Positions 17,641-27,270 of a stretch of 33,223 nucleotides of DNA are shown here, one piece after another; position 1 is the stretch's first letter, and each line of letters starts with the position of its first letter. The position numbers were made by a program, and so were the translations under genes. Below the pieces are notes generated by a model. It was not told the DNA's origin. It saw only the letters and a list, made by a program, of their open reading frames with translations, and did not search any database. The DNA is taken from positions 1 to 33,223 of the forward strand of contig NZ_JNVB01000049.1 in assembly GCF_000770305.1 (NCBI RefSeq), given 5' to 3'. The stretch is from Erwinia oleae. GTDB taxonomy: Bacteria > Pseudomonadota > Gammaproteobacteria > Enterobacterales > Enterobacteriaceae.

Positions 17641-19674
17641 TTAGCTGCCGCCCGACCCGCCTTTCGCTTTTTCCAGCATCGCCTTCAAACCGGCCACGCG
17701 GCTCTGGCCGGTTTGCATCCGCTGCTCGGCGCTGACTACTTTGCGTTCCGTCTCCCAGTTAAGATCGTCCTGCGGCAGTTCCAGCAGGAAGCGGCTGGGC
17801 TCGGGACGCACCAGCTCGCCGTACTGGCGGCGCTCGCGACACAGCGTAAAGGTCAACTCCTTCTGCGCGCGGGTGATGCCTACGTAAGCAAGGCGTCGCT
17901 CCTCTTCGATATTGTTTTCATCAATGCTGCTCTGGTGCGGCAGCAGCGCTTCTTCCATGCCGACCATGTACACGTAAGGGAACTCCAGCCCTTTCGACGC
18001 GTGGAGCGTCATCAGCTGCACCTGGTCGGACTCTTCATCGCTTTCGCCTCGCTCCATCATGTCGCGCAGCGTAAAGCGCGTGACCACCTGCGTGAGCGTC
18101 ATCGGCTCATCGATGTCGCTGCCTTCCAGCATTTCCGTCATCCACTGAAAGAGCGTGTTAACGTTTTTCATGCGCATCTCAGCGGCTTTCGGGCTGGGCG
18201 AGGTTTCAAACAGCCAGCTCTCGTAGTCGATGCCGCGGATCAGGTCGCGAACGGCTGCGACCGGCTCACGATCGGCCAGTTGAGCAATCTCTTTCAACCA
18301 GTAAGTAAACCGTCGAAGCGCTTCCAGCCCTCTCCCCGACAGCGTTTGCTCCAGGCCCATATCAAAGCTGGATTGAAACAAACTTTTATTGCGATGCGTC
18401 GCCCATTCGCCCAGTTTTTGCAGCGTCGTTGCACCAATTTCGCGGCGCGGCGTATTGATAATACGCATAAAGGCGCTGTCATCGTCTGCATTGGTCAATA
18501 CGCGCAGATAGGCGAGCAGGTCTTTGATTTCCGGTCGCGAGAAAAACGAGGTGCCGCCGGAAATGCGATAGGGAATGCGGTTCTGCATCAGCATTTTTTC
18601 AAAGACGCGCGACTGATGGTTGCCACGATAGAGAATGGCGTAATCTTTATACTGCGTTTTATTGATAAAATGGTGGGCGATCAGTTCACCGGTCACGCGC
18701 TCCGCCTCGTGATCTTCGTGATTTGCCATCACCACTTTCAGCTCTGCGCCATAGCCCAACTCAGAGAACAGCCGTTTTTCAAAGACGTGCGGATTATTGG
18801 CGATAAGGATGTTCGCCGCTTTCAGAATGCGCCCGGACGAGCGATAGTTCTGTTCCAGCTTGATGACCTGAAGCGCGGGAAAATCCTCTTTCAGCAGCAC
18901 CAGGTTCTGCGGCCTGGCGCCGCGCCAGGAGTAAATAGACTGATCGTCGTCACCCACTACGGTGAAACGCGCCCGCGCGCCAACCAGCAGCTTCACCAGC
19001 TCGTACTGGCTGGTATTGGTGTCCTGATACTCATCCACCAGCAGGTAACGAATGCGTTGCTGCCAGCGCTCAAGCACTTCTGTGTTGCGCTGAAACAGCA
19101 GCGTGGGCAGCAGGATCAGATCGTCAAAGTCCAGCACGTTGCACGATTTTAAGTGACGATCGTACAAACCGTAGCAGTGTGCAAACAGCCGATCGCGCTC
19201 CGATTTCACCGACGCGGCCGCGCGTGCCGGATCCATCAGATCGTTCTTCCAGTTGGAAATCGTCGAGATCAACTGTTGCAGCAGGTTTTTGTCATTTTCC
19301 AGCCACTCTTCGGTCAGGTCTTTCAGCAGCGCAAGCTGATCCTGATCGTCGAACAGCGAGAAGTTCGACTTCATGCCCAGCGCCGCATACTCCCGCTTGA
19401 TGATCTCCAGCCCCAGCGTATGGAAAGTGGAGATCATCAGCCCGCGCGCCTCTTTTCGGCCCAGGGTTTGCGCCACGCGCTCTTTCATCTCGCGTGAAGC
19501 TTTGTTGGTAAAGGTGACGGCTGCAATGTGTCGCGCCTGATAGCCGCATTCACGGATCAGATGGGCGATTTTATTGGTGATCACGCGCGTTTTGCCCGAT
19601 CCCGCACCGGCCAGCACCAGACAAGGCCCGGTGACAAATTCGACGGCGTGTTGCTGGCCAGGATTAAGACGCAT
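17641..19674 (-). CDS. rep: ATP-dependent DNA helicase Rep
   Basis: A 3'-5' SF1A helicase of the UvrD/PcrA type that clears proteins ahead of the replisome and restarts forks. The 677-aa protein has Walker A AGAGSGKT at 22-29, TFTNKAS (motif Ia), VDEYQDT (motif II), [13 protein letters not shown] (motif III), EQNYRSS (motif IV), [17 protein letters not shown] (motif V) and [14 protein letters not shown] (motif VI). E. coli Rep is 673 aa, and its extreme C-terminus binds DnaB. The C-terminus here ends in KGGSGGS. Confidence 0.98.
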   Translation of the reverse strand: MRLNPGQQHAVEFVTGPCLVLAGAGSGKTRVITNKIAHLIRECGYQARHIAAVTFTNKASREMKERVAQTLGRKEARGLMISTFHTLGLEIIKREYAALGMKSNFSLFDDQDQLALLKDLTEEWLENDKNLLQQLISTISNWKNDLMDPARAAASVKSERDRLFAHCYGLYDRHLKSCNVLDFDDLILLPTLLFQRNTEVLERWQQRIRYLLVDEYQDTNTSQYELVKLLVGARARFTVVGDDDQSIYSWRGARPQNLVLLKEDFPALQVIKLEQNYRSSGRILKAANILIANNPHVFEKRLFSELGYGAELKVVMANHEDHEAERVTGELIAHHFINKTQYKDYAILYRGNHQSRVFEKMLMQNRIPYRISGGTSFFSRPEIKDLLAYLRVLTNADDDSAFMRIINTPRREIGATTLQKLGEWATHRNKSLFQSSFDMGLEQTLSGRGLEALRRFTYWLKEIAQLADREPVAAVRDLIRGIDYESWLFETSPSPKAAEMRMKNVNTLFQWMTEMLEGSDIDEPMTLTQVVTRFTLRDMMERGESDEESDQVQLMTLHASKGLEFPYVYMVGMEEALLPHQSSIDENNIEEERRLAYVGITRAQKELTFTLCRERRQYGELVRPEPSRFLLELPQDDLNWETERKVVSAEQRMQTGQSRVAGLKAMLEKAKGGSGGS

Positions 19675-19723
19675 AAGAAGGGTGCTCAGTGAAATGACAG
19701 GAAGAATGAATTTACAGCGTGGT

Positions 19724-19753
19724 AGTATAGCCAGCTACAACTCCAGGACTCAA
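19724..19753 (-). promoter_or_regulatory. Probable rep promoter
   Basis: On the minus strand TTGAGT (19748-19753), an 18-bp spacer and TATACT (19724-19729) lie about 50 bp upstream of the rep ATG, within the divergent rep-ppiC interval. Confidence 0.5.
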
Positions 19754-19762
19754 GGTTCGATC

Positions 19763-20044
19763 ATGGCAAAAACAGCAGCAGCAATGCACATCCTTGTTAA
19801 GGAAGAGAAACAGGCGCAGGACATTCTGGCGCAGTTGGAACAGGGCGCCGATTTTGAAAAGCTGGCGAAAAAGCATTCAACCTGTCCGTCAGGTAAGAAA
19901 GGCGGCCATTTAGGTGAATTCAAACAGGGCGCGATGGTGCCGGCGTTCGATAAAGTGGTGTTCTCCTGCCCGCTTCTGGTGCCTTACGGTCCGCTGCATA
20001 CCCAGTTCGGTTATCACGTTATTAAAGTGCTTTACCGTAACTAA
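19763..20044 (+). CDS. ppiC: Peptidyl-prolyl cis-trans isomerase C (parvulin)
   Basis: A small cytoplasmic single-domain parvulin that catalyses proline isomerisation. The ATG at 19763 gives 93 aa ([15 protein letters not shown]), exactly the E. coli length; the longer open frame upstream overlaps rep and is not conserved. Typical residues are HILV near 8-11, [18 protein letters not shown], and the C-terminal [14 protein letters not shown]. It is divergent from rep and convergent with ilvC. Confidence 0.97.
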   Translation: MAKTAAAMHILVKEEKQAQDILAQLEQGADFEKLAKKHSTCPSGKKGGHLGEFKQGAMVPAFDKVVFSCPLLVPYGPLHTQFGYHVIKVLYRN

Positions 20045-20070
20045 AAAAAAGAGCGGATATCCGCTCTTTT
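20043..20070. terminator. Bidirectional terminator between ppiC and ilvC
   Basis: A perfect 16-bp palindrome GAGCGGATATCCGCTC (20051-20066) is flanked by eight A on the left and TTTT on the right. It can therefore end ppiC on the plus strand and ilvC on the minus strand. Confidence 0.85.
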
Positions 20071-20087
20071 CAGGTGTGCGCTCGCGG

Positions 20088-21566
20088 TCAGCCCGCAACG
20101 GCAATACGTTTCATATCGGTCATGTAGCCACGAAGTTTACGGCCAACGGCTTCGATAGCATGATTACGGATCGCTTCGTTGACGTCACGCAGTTGGGCAT
20201 TGTCGACGGTCGCCGAAGCGGCTGCCGTTTTGCCCAGATCGCCGGCCTGTAGCGTGGTCATAAACTCTTTCAGCAGCGGAACCGCCGCGTAAGAGAAGAG
20301 ATAGTTACCGTATTCGGCGGTATCTGAAATCACCACGTTCATCTCATACAGACGCTTACGCGCAATGGTATTGGCGATGAGCGGCAGTTCGTGCAGTGAT
20401 TCGTAATAAGCAGACTCTTCGATAATGCCCGCATCAACCATGGTTTCAAACGCCAGCTCAACGCCCGCTTTAACCATGGCGATCATCACCACGCCCTGAT
20501 CGAAATACTCCTGCTCGGCAATTTTGCCTTCAAACTGCGGCGCGGTTTCAAACGCGGTTTTACCGGTTTCTTCACGCCAGCCCAGCAGTTTTTTGTCATC
20601 ATTGGCCCAGTCGGCCATCATGCCGGAAGAGAACTCACCGGAAATGATATCGTCCATGTGCTTCTGGAACAGCGGCGCCATAATTGTTTTCAGCTGTTCT
20701 GAAAGCGCATACGCACGCACCTTCGCCGGGTTAGACAGGCGATCCATCATCAGCGTGATACCGCCCTGCTTCAGCGCTTCGGTGACGGTTTCCCAGCCAA
20801 ACTGAATCAGCTTTTCGGCATAGGCAGGATCGGTGCCTTCCGCCACGAGCTTGTCAAAGCACAGCAGAGAACCGGCCTGCAACATGCCGCACAGAATGGT
20901 CTGCTCGCCCATCAGGTCAGATTTCACTTCCGCAACGAAAGAGGATTCCAGCACGCCCGCGCGGTGTCCGCCGGTGGCTGCCGCCCAGGCTTTAGCAATC
21001 GCCATGCCTTCGCCTTTCGGATCGTTTTCCGGGTGAACGGCAATCAGCGTCGGCACGCCGAAACCACGCTTGTACTCTTCGCGCACTTCGGTGCCGGGGC
21101 ATTTGGGCGCAACCATTACCACGGTAATGTCTTTACGGATCTGCTCGCCGACTTCAACGATGTTGAAACCGTGCGAGTAGCCCAGCGCCGCGCCGTCTTT
21201 CATCAGTGGCTGAACGGTACGCACCACGTCGGAGTGCTGCTTGTCCGGAGTCAGGTTAACCACCAGATCGGCCTGCGGCACCAGCTCTTCATAAGTGCCC
21301 ACTTTAAAACCGTTTTCGGTGGCTTTACGCCAGGAGGCGCGTTTCTCAGCAATGGCTTCCGCACGCAGCGCGTAAGCGATATCAAGACCGGAATCACGCA
21401 TGTTGAGGCCCTGGTTGAGGCCCTGAGCGCCGCAGCCCACGATGACGACTTTTTTGCCTTTCAGGTAGCTTGCTTCATCGGCGAATTCATCGCGTGTCAT
21501 AAAGCGACATTTACCTAACTGCGCTAACTGGTTGCGCAAATTCAGCGTGTTGAAATAGTTGGCCAT
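20088..21566 (-). CDS. ilvC: Ketol-acid reductoisomerase (NADP+, class II)
   Basis: It converts 2-acetolactate or 2-aceto-2-hydroxybutyrate to the dihydroxy acids in valine and isoleucine synthesis, using NADPH and Mg2+. The start is the ATG at 21566 ([10 protein letters not shown]); the open frame continues upstream into the regulatory region. The 492 aa mark it as the long class II enzyme with a duplicated knotted C-terminal domain. It has the Rossmann motif GCGAQG at 44-49 and conserved [26 protein letters not shown] and [15 protein letters not shown] blocks. It is a single-gene unit divergent from its regulator ilvY. Confidence 0.98.
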   Translation of the reverse strand: MANYFNTLNLRNQLAQLGKCRFMTRDEFADEASYLKGKKVVIVGCGAQGLNQGLNMRDSGLDIAYALRAEAIAEKRASWRKATENGFKVGTYEELVPQADLVVNLTPDKQHSDVVRTVQPLMKDGAALGYSHGFNIVEVGEQIRKDITVVMVAPKCPGTEVREEYKRGFGVPTLIAVHPENDPKGEGMAIAKAWAAATGGHRAGVLESSFVAEVKSDLMGEQTILCGMLQAGSLLCFDKLVAEGTDPAYAEKLIQFGWETVTEALKQGGITLMMDRLSNPAKVRAYALSEQLKTIMAPLFQKHMDDIISGEFSSGMMADWANDDKKLLGWREETGKTAFETAPQFEGKIAEQEYFDQGVVMIAMVKAGVELAFETMVDAGIIEESAYYESLHELPLIANTIARKRLYEMNVVISDTAEYGNYLFSYAAVPLLKEFMTTLQAGDLGKTAAASATVDNAQLRDVNEAIRNHAIEAVGRKLRGYMTDMKRIAVAG

Positions 21567-21633
21567 GGGTACTCCGTGTGAGGTTGTGTTGCGTTTTTTA
21601 TTCGTGCGAGGCGTTTGCCTCATGATTGTCCCC

Positions 21634-21662
21634 ATCATATGACAGGAAATGTATTGCTTAAA
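21634..21662 (-). promoter_or_regulatory. ilvC promoter
   Basis: On the minus strand, -10 TATGAT (21634-21639) and a weak -35 TTTAAG (21657-21662) are separated by 17 bp. The poor -35 directly abuts an IlvY-type dyad (21663-21677), the arrangement expected of an activator-dependent promoter. Confidence 0.65.
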
Positions 21663-21699
21663 TTGATATATTAACAACGTGATATTGCAATAACTGCAA
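21663..21699. promoter_or_regulatory. Tandem IlvY operators (two 15-bp dyads)
   Basis: Two 15-bp sites of the form TTG-N9-CAA, TTGATATATTAACAA (21663-21677) and TTGCAATAACTGCAA (21685-21699), lie 22 bp apart start to start, about two helical turns and so on one face of the DNA. The second has the better symmetry (TTGCA/TGCAA) and lies nearest ilvY. In E. coli, IlvY binds tandem operators here, represses itself and activates ilvC when acetolactate or acetohydroxybutyrate is present. Confidence 0.65.
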
Positions 21700-21722
21700 C
21701 GCCAAAATGAGGGCTGCCGCGC

Positions 21723-22628
21723 ATGGATTTACGTGACCTGAAACTTTTCCTGCATCTGGCGGAGAGCCGCCACTTCGGCCGCAGCGCGCGCGCGATGCAC
21801 GTCAGCCCGTCCACGCTTTCACGACAGATCCAGCGGCTGGAGGAAGATCTCGGCCAGACGCTGTTCCTGCGCGACAACCGCACCGTGACGCTCACCGATG
21901 CGGGTGAGCAGCTCCGCCAGTTTGCGCAGCAAACGCTGTTGCAGTATCAGCAACTGCGCCACGCTATCGGCCAGAGCGGCCCGTCGCTGAGCGGCGAACT
22001 GCGTCTGTTCTGCTCGGTTACTGCCGCTTACAGCCATCTGCCGCCGATCCTTGACCGTTTTCGCGCCGGGCATCCGCTGGTCGAAATCAAACTGACCACC
22101 GGCGATGCCGCCGACGCGGTGGAAAAAGTGCAAAGCGCTGAGGCAGATATTGCCATCGCCGGCCGTCCCGAAACGCTGCCTGCCAGTATTGGCTTTACGC
22201 CGCTGGGCCTGATCCCGCTGCTGCTGATCGCGCCTGCACTGCCGTGTCCGGTACGCAGCCAGGCGACCCTGCCGGAGCCTGACTGGTCACAAATTCCGTT
22301 TATTCTTCCCGATCAGGGTCCGGCCAGGCAGCGTATCGATTTGTGGTTTCGCCGTCGTCGAATTCCTAACCCCTTGATTTATGCCACCGTTTCCGGCCAC
22401 GAAGCCATTGTCTCAATGGTCGCGCTGGGCTGCGGGATCGCGCTGCTGCCGGACGTGGTGCTGGAAAACAGCCCCGAACCGGTGCGCAATCGCATCCTTG
22501 AACTGGATCATATTGAGATGGTTGCGCCGTTCGAACTGGGCGTTTGCGTGCAAAAAAAACGGCTCAACGAGCCGCTTATTGATGCGTTCTGGAGTCTGAT
22601 GCAGCCTGGCCCGCCAGGAAAAAGCTGA
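21723..22628 (+). CDS. ilvY: LysR-type activator of ilvC, IlvY
   Basis: A DNA-binding regulator that activates ilvC in response to its substrates and represses its own gene. The 301-aa protein has an N-terminal winged helix-turn-helix (about 1-60: [20 protein letters not shown], then [20 protein letters not shown]) and a substrate-binding domain from about 90. It is divergent from ilvC over 156 bp containing the tandem operators. Its 3' end overlaps the ilvA 3' end by 53 bp on the opposite strand; the last residues (QPGPPGKS) are encoded within the overlap. Confidence 0.96.
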   Translation: MDLRDLKLFLHLAESRHFGRSARAMHVSPSTLSRQIQRLEEDLGQTLFLRDNRTVTLTDAGEQLRQFAQQTLLQYQQLRHAIGQSGPSLSGELRLFCSVTAAYSHLPPILDRFRAGHPLVEIKLTTGDAADAVEKVQSAEADIAIAGRPETLPASIGFTPLGLIPLLLIAPALPCPVRSQATLPEPDWSQIPFILPDQGPARQRIDLWFRRRRIPNPLIYATVSGHEAIVSMVALGCGIALLPDVVLENSPEPVRNRILELDHIEMVAPFELGVCVQKKRLNEPLIDAFWSLMQPGPPGKS

Positions 22629-24144
22629 AGGCCGGGTTACTGGTTTCATCGTGAAAATCATAACCGAGCGCTGCCAGATGTTCAGCAAACTGCGGCTCGA
22701 TATCGCCCACTTCGAAGGCGGCCAGCACGCGGCCAAAGTCCGTACCGTGGCTGCGATAGTGGAACAGAGAGATGTTCCAGTGCGTGCCCAGCGTTTGTAA
22801 AAAACGCAGCAGCGCGCCGGGCGCTTCCGGAAACTCAAAGCTGAACAGGCGCTCCCGCAGCGGCCGGGACGGACGACCGCCAACCATGTAGCGCACATGC
22901 AGCTTCGCCATTTCATCATCAGAGAGGTCGACCACGTGGTAGCCGCCCTCGCTCAGCTGTTGCAGGATCTCCTGCCGCTCTTCCAGACCGCGCGTCAGAC
23001 GCACGCCCACAAATATGCAGGCGTTATCCGGGTTGGCGTAACGGTAGTTGAATTCGGTTACCGAACGCCCGCCGAGGATCTGGCAAAACTTCAGGAAGCT
23101 ACCTTTCTGTTCAGGAATGGTGACCGCCAGCAGCGCCTCGCGCTGTTCGCCCAGTTCGCATCGCTCTGAAACGTAACGCAAACCGTGAAAGTTGACGTTC
23201 GCACCCGACAGCACGTGTGCCAGACGTTCCCCTTTGATCTGATGCTGCTGGACATATTTCTTCATGCCCGCCAGCGCCAGCGCGCCCGACGGCTCAGCAA
23301 CCGCGCGCACATCCTCAAACAGATCTTTCATGGCCGCGCAGATCGCGTCGCTGTCAACGGTAATGATGTCATCAAGGTATTCCTGACAGAGACGGAAGGT
23401 TTCGGTGCCGATACGCCTGACCGCCACGCCTTCGGCGAACAGCCCGACGCGTGGCAAATCAACCGGTTCGCCCGCGTCCAGCGCCGCCTTCAGGCAGGCG
23501 GAGTCTACGGACTCCACGGCAATCACTTTGATTTGCGGCATCAGTTGCTTAATCAGAACGGCCACGCCCGCCGCCAGCCCGCCGCCGCCAACCGGCACAA
23601 AGACGCGATCGAGGTGCGCATCCTGCTGCAACAGCTCCATCGCCAGCGTGCCCTGTCCGGCAATCACCATCGGGTGATCGAACGGCGGCACGAAGGTGTA
23701 GCCTTTCTGCTCCGCCAGTTCGATGGCTTTTACCTTCGCTTCATCAAAATTTGCGCCAAACAGATAGATCTCACCGCCAAATGCCCGCACCGCGTCCACT
23801 TTGATATCAGCGGTCGCAACAGGCATCACGATCAACGATTTGATGCCGACGCGCGTTGCCGAGAGCGCCACGCCCTGCGCATGATTGCCCGCCGATGCGG
23901 TGATCACGCCACGCGCTTTCTGCTCGCCGGTCAGCGAGGCAATCATCGCGTAGGCGCCGCGCAGCTTAAAGCTGTGCACCGGCTGCCGATCCTCACGTTT
24001 CACCAGCACGGTGTTGCCAAGACGCGAGGAGATCTTCTCCATCTTTTGCAGCGGTGTGACCTGTGCCACTTCATAGACCGGCGAACGCAGAACCGCGCGC
24101 AGATATTCTGCGCCGCAGGGCTGCGCGGGTAGCGACTCTGCCAT
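22576..24144 (-). CDS. ilvA: Threonine deaminase (biosynthetic)
   Basis: A PLP enzyme that deaminates threonine to 2-oxobutyrate, the committed step of isoleucine synthesis; isoleucine inhibits and valine activates it. The 522-aa protein has a catalytic domain with Schiff-base Lys60 (VHSFKLRGA), a glycine-rich VGGGGLAAG loop, and two C-terminal ACT-like regulatory domains (from about 330). The usual C-terminus NPAFxFFLAG is followed here by ten extra residues ([10 protein letters not shown]) that run antisense into ilvY. E. coli IlvA has 514 aa. It starts 2 bp after ilvD as the last gene of ilvLGMEDA. Confidence 0.97.
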   Translation of the reverse strand: MAESLPAQPCGAEYLRAVLRSPVYEVAQVTPLQKMEKISSRLGNTVLVKREDRQPVHSFKLRGAYAMIASLTGEQKARGVITASAGNHAQGVALSATRVGIKSLIVMPVATADIKVDAVRAFGGEIYLFGANFDEAKVKAIELAEQKGYTFVPPFDHPMVIAGQGTLAMELLQQDAHLDRVFVPVGGGGLAAGVAVLIKQLMPQIKVIAVESVDSACLKAALDAGEPVDLPRVGLFAEGVAVRRIGTETFRLCQEYLDDIITVDSDAICAAMKDLFEDVRAVAEPSGALALAGMKKYVQQHQIKGERLAHVLSGANVNFHGLRYVSERCELGEQREALLAVTIPEQKGSFLKFCQILGGRSVTEFNYRYANPDNACIFVGVRLTRGLEERQEILQQLSEGGYHVVDLSDDEMAKLHVRYMVGGRPSRPLRERLFSFEFPEAPGALLRFLQTLGTHWNISLFHYRSHGTDFGRVLAAFEVGDIEPQFAEHLAALGYDFHDETSNPAFSFFLAGQAASDSRTHQ

Positions 24145-24146
24145 TA

Positions 24147-25997
24147 TCAGCCTCCCAGCTTGCTCTTGTCGCGGACGGCGCCTTTATCAGCGCTGGTGGC
24201 CAACAGCGCATAGGCGCGCAGGGCGAAAGAGACCTGACGTTCGCGGCCATGCGGCGTATAGGCCGCTTCGCCACGGGCTTCTTCCTCTTCGCGTCGCGCG
24301 TGCAGTTCGTTGTCCGGTACGTCGAGCTTGATGCCACGATTGGGGATGTCGATATCAATCATATCGCCATCTTTCACCAGCGCGATGGTACCGCCGCTGG
24401 CGGCTTCCGGTGAGGCATGGCCGATTGACAGACCGGAGGTGCCGCCGGAGAAGCGACCGTCGGTGATCAGCGCACAGCTTTTGCCGAGGCCCATTGATTT
24501 CAGGTAAGTGGTCGGATACAGCATTTCCTGCATGCCCGGCCCGCCCTTTGGCCCTTCGTAGCGAATAACCACGACGTCGCCCGCCACAACTTTGCCGCCG
24601 AGAATCGCGCTGACCGCGTCGCCCTGGCTCTCGTAAACTTTTGCCGGGCCACGGAAGGTCAGGCTCTCTTTGTCAACGCCTGCCGTCTTCACAATAGAGC
24701 CATCTTCAGCCATGTTGCCGTAAAGTACCGCCAGGCCGCCGTCCTGACTGAACGCAAACTCGCGCGAACGAATACAGCCTTCCTGACGATCGTCGTCCAG
24801 CGTGTCCCAACGCGTATCCTGGGAAAACGCCTGGGTGGTGCGGATACCCGCCGGGCCTGCCCGGAACATGGTTTTTACCGCATCGTCTTTGGTCAGCATG
24901 ATGTCGTACTGATCCAGCGTTTCTTGCAGGCTCAGCCCCAGCACGTTGCGCACGCTGTTGTCCATCAGACCCGCGCGGCTCAGTTCGCCGAGAATAGCGA
25001 TGACGCCGCCCGCACGATGAACGTCTTCCATATGATATTTTTGCGTGCTGGGCGCAACCTTGCACAGGTGCGGCACCTTACGCGACAGGCGATCGATATC
25101 GGAAATATTGAAATCGATTTCGCCTTCCTGCGCGGCAGCCAGCAGGTGCAGGACGGTATTAGTCGAGCCGCCCATGGCGATATCCAGCGTCATGGCATTC
25201 TCAAATGCGGATTTATTGGCGATGTTGCGCGGCAGCACGCTCTCGTCATCCTGCTCGTAATAACGTTTGGCCAGGCCAACAATGCGCTTACCCGCATTCA
25301 GGAACAGGTCTTTGCGATCGGCGTGCGTCGCCAGCAGCGAACCGTTGCCCGGCTGCGAAAGCCCCAGCGCTTCGGTCAAACAGTTCATTGAGTTCGCGGT
25401 AAACATACCGGAGCAGGAACCGCAGGTCGGGCAGGCGGAACGTTCAATTTGCTCGCTGTCGGCGTCGCTGACGTTCGGATTGGCGCCCTGGATCATCGCG
25501 TCTACCAGATCCAGCTTAATGATTTTATCGGAGAGTTTGGTTTTCCCGGCCTCCATCGGGCCACCGGAAACGAAGATCACCGGAATATTCAGTCGCAGCG
25601 AAGCCATCAGCATGCCCGGCGTGATTTTATCGCAGTTAGAGATGCAAACCATCGCATCGGCGCAGTGCGCGTTTACCATGTACTCCACGGAGTCAGCGAT
25701 CAGCTCGCGCGACGGCAGCGAATAAAGCATGCCACCGTGTCCCATCGCGATGCCATCATCAACCGCAATGGTGTTGAACTCTTTCGCCACGCCGCCGGAA
25801 GCCTCAATCTGTTCGGCAACCAGTTTTCCCAAATCGCGCAGGTGAACGTGCCCTGGCACAAACTGCGTGAAGGAGTTAACCACGGCAATGATCGGCTTGC
25901 CGAAATCGTCATCGGTCATTCCCGTGGCGCGCCACAGGGCGCGGGCGCCGGCCATGTTGCGGCCGTGAGTGGTCGTAGCGGAACGGTACTTAGGCAT
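24147..25997 (-). CDS. ilvD: Dihydroxy-acid dehydratase
   Basis: It dehydrates dihydroxy acids to the 2-keto precursors of valine and isoleucine, using an iron-sulfur cluster and Mg2+. The start at 25997 ([20 protein letters not shown]) gives 616 aa, equal to E. coli. Cluster and metal motifs are [15 protein letters not shown] and [20 protein letters not shown]; the C-terminal domain has [10 protein letters not shown]. It follows ilvE after 64 bp containing a strong hairpin and precedes ilvA by 2 bp. Confidence 0.98.
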   Translation of the reverse strand: MPKYRSATTTHGRNMAGARALWRATGMTDDDFGKPIIAVVNSFTQFVPGHVHLRDLGKLVAEQIEASGGVAKEFNTIAVDDGIAMGHGGMLYSLPSRELIADSVEYMVNAHCADAMVCISNCDKITPGMLMASLRLNIPVIFVSGGPMEAGKTKLSDKIIKLDLVDAMIQGANPNVSDADSEQIERSACPTCGSCSGMFTANSMNCLTEALGLSQPGNGSLLATHADRKDLFLNAGKRIVGLAKRYYEQDDESVLPRNIANKSAFENAMTLDIAMGGSTNTVLHLLAAAQEGEIDFNISDIDRLSRKVPHLCKVAPSTQKYHMEDVHRAGGVIAILGELSRAGLMDNSVRNVLGLSLQETLDQYDIMLTKDDAVKTMFRAGPAGIRTTQAFSQDTRWDTLDDDRQEGCIRSREFAFSQDGGLAVLYGNMAEDGSIVKTAGVDKESLTFRGPAKVYESQGDAVSAILGGKVVAGDVVVIRYEGPKGGPGMQEMLYPTTYLKSMGLGKSCALITDGRFSGGTSGLSIGHASPEAASGGTIALVKDGDMIDIDIPNRGIKLDVPDNELHARREEEEARGEAAYTPHGRERQVSFALRAYALLATSADKGAVRDKSKLGG

Positions 25998-26024
25998 GCT
26001 CATACTCCAGAATCTGTAAAGTGC

Positions 26025-26046
26025 GCGGGCGTCAGTTGACGCCCGC
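26025..26046 (-). promoter_or_regulatory. Strong hairpin in the ilvE-ilvD gap
   Basis: A perfect 10-bp inverted repeat, GCGGGCGTCA with TGACGCCCGC and a 2-nt centre, lies between the ilvE stop and the ilvD start. No T run follows on the minus strand, so it looks like an mRNA-stabilising or processing structure rather than a terminator. Confidence 0.6.
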
Positions 26047-26061
26047 ATTTAATGCGTTTTG

Positions 26062-26988
26062 TTATGGGTTGACCGGATCCAGCCAGCCCCATTTGTCTTC
26101 GGTTTCGCCGGTAAACAGGCCAAAGAAGGCCGACTGAATGCGCGCCGTAACCGGGCCACGTTTGCCTTCGCCGACCTGAATGCCATCCACGCTACGCACC
26201 GGCGTGATTTCCGCAGCGGTGCCCGACATAAATACCTCATCCGCCAGGTAGAGCGATTCACGCGACAGCACCTGCTCACGGACTTCAATGCCCAGATCCT
26301 GCGCCAGCTTGATAATCGCGTCGCGGGTAATGCCCGGCAGCGCCGAGGAGGTGAACGGCGGCGTAAACAAAATGCCGTCTTTTACTTCAAACAGGTTCTC
26401 GCCAGCGCCCTCGGAAATATAGCCCTGCGTATCCAGCGCGATACCTTCCTGATAGCCATGACGACGTGCTTCGCTACCCACCAGCAGGGAAGAGAGATAG
26501 TTACCGCCCGCTTTTGCGGCAGTAGGCAGCGTGTTGGGCGCAACGCGGTTCCACGATGACACCATGGCGTCGATGCCCTGCTCCAGCGCTTCCGCACCCA
26601 GATAGGCGCCCCACGGGAACGCGGCGATAATCACGTCCGTACTGTAGCCATCCGGCGGATTCACGCCCAGACCCACATCACCAACAAAAATCAGCGGACG
26701 AATGTAAGCGCTTTTCAGGTTGTTGACGCGCAGTACTTCACGGCACGCTTCCATCAGCTCATCAACGCTCTGCGTGACGGGGAAGCGGTAGATTTTTGCC
26801 GAGTCGCGCAGGCGCTGCATGTGTTCACGATGGCGGAAGACGACCGGACCGATGTGCGATTCATAGCAGCGAACGCCTTCAAACACCGACGTACCGTAAT
26901 GCAATGCGTGGGACATGACGCTGACCTTCGCCTCTTCCCACTTAACCATCTCGCCATTGAACCAGATAAAGTCAGCTTTCTTCGTCAT
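26062..26988 (-). CDS. ilvE: Branched-chain amino acid aminotransferase
   Basis: A PLP fold-type IV transaminase for the last step to valine, isoleucine and leucine, with glutamate as donor. The 308-aa protein has Schiff-base Lys159 (TAAKAGGNYLSS) and the family signature EGAGENLFEVKDGILFTPP. It starts 18 bp after the ilvM stop, and the length is within one residue of E. coli IlvE. Confidence 0.98.
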   Translation of the reverse strand: MTKKADFIWFNGEMVKWEEAKVSVMSHALHYGTSVFEGVRCYESHIGPVVFRHREHMQRLRDSAKIYRFPVTQSVDELMEACREVLRVNNLKSAYIRPLIFVGDVGLGVNPPDGYSTDVIIAAFPWGAYLGAEALEQGIDAMVSSWNRVAPNTLPTAAKAGGNYLSSLLVGSEARRHGYQEGIALDTQGYISEGAGENLFEVKDGILFTPPFTSSALPGITRDAIIKLAQDLGIEVREQVLSRESLYLADEVFMSGTAAEITPVRSVDGIQVGEGKRGPVTARIQSAFFGLFTGETEDKWGWLDPVNP

Positions 26989-27006
26989 TCTTATTTCCTT
27001 TCGCGC

Positions 27007-27270
27007 TCAGGCGCGGATTTGTTGTGTTGTCTGTTGTTGGTGTTGGATCTGTACGCAAGCGACATCCATCAGTTTGCTTAATTGTGTTGACAGTAAATCG
27101 ACAGAGCGCTGACTGACAACGGTCATTTCAATATTAATGTTTTCCGTGTTCAGCCCGGACGCCATATTCATGTTGCAGATCTGGAAACCGCGATGACGGA
27201 CGACGCGTAAAATACGCTCCAGTATTTCGGGGCGGAACCGTGCTTCGATAGACAATTGATGCTGCGTCAT
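27007..27270 (-). CDS. ilvM: Acetolactate synthase II small subunit
   Basis: The ACT-domain regulatory subunit that activates IlvG. The 87-aa protein starts [20 protein letters not shown], with an ACT-like core followed by a Gln-rich tail ([12 protein letters not shown]). It overlaps the ilvG stop by 4 bp (ATGA, 27267-27270), giving coupled synthesis of the two subunits. Confidence 0.96.
   Translation of the reverse strand: MTQHQLSIEARFRPEILERILRVVRHRGFQICNMNMASGLNTENINIEMTVVSQRSVDLLSTQLSKLMDVACVQIQHQQQTTQQIRA

Noticed and set aside
17713-19152. 479-codon plus-strand frame
   Set aside because: It is an antisense shadow of rep, a full-length helicase with all motifs.
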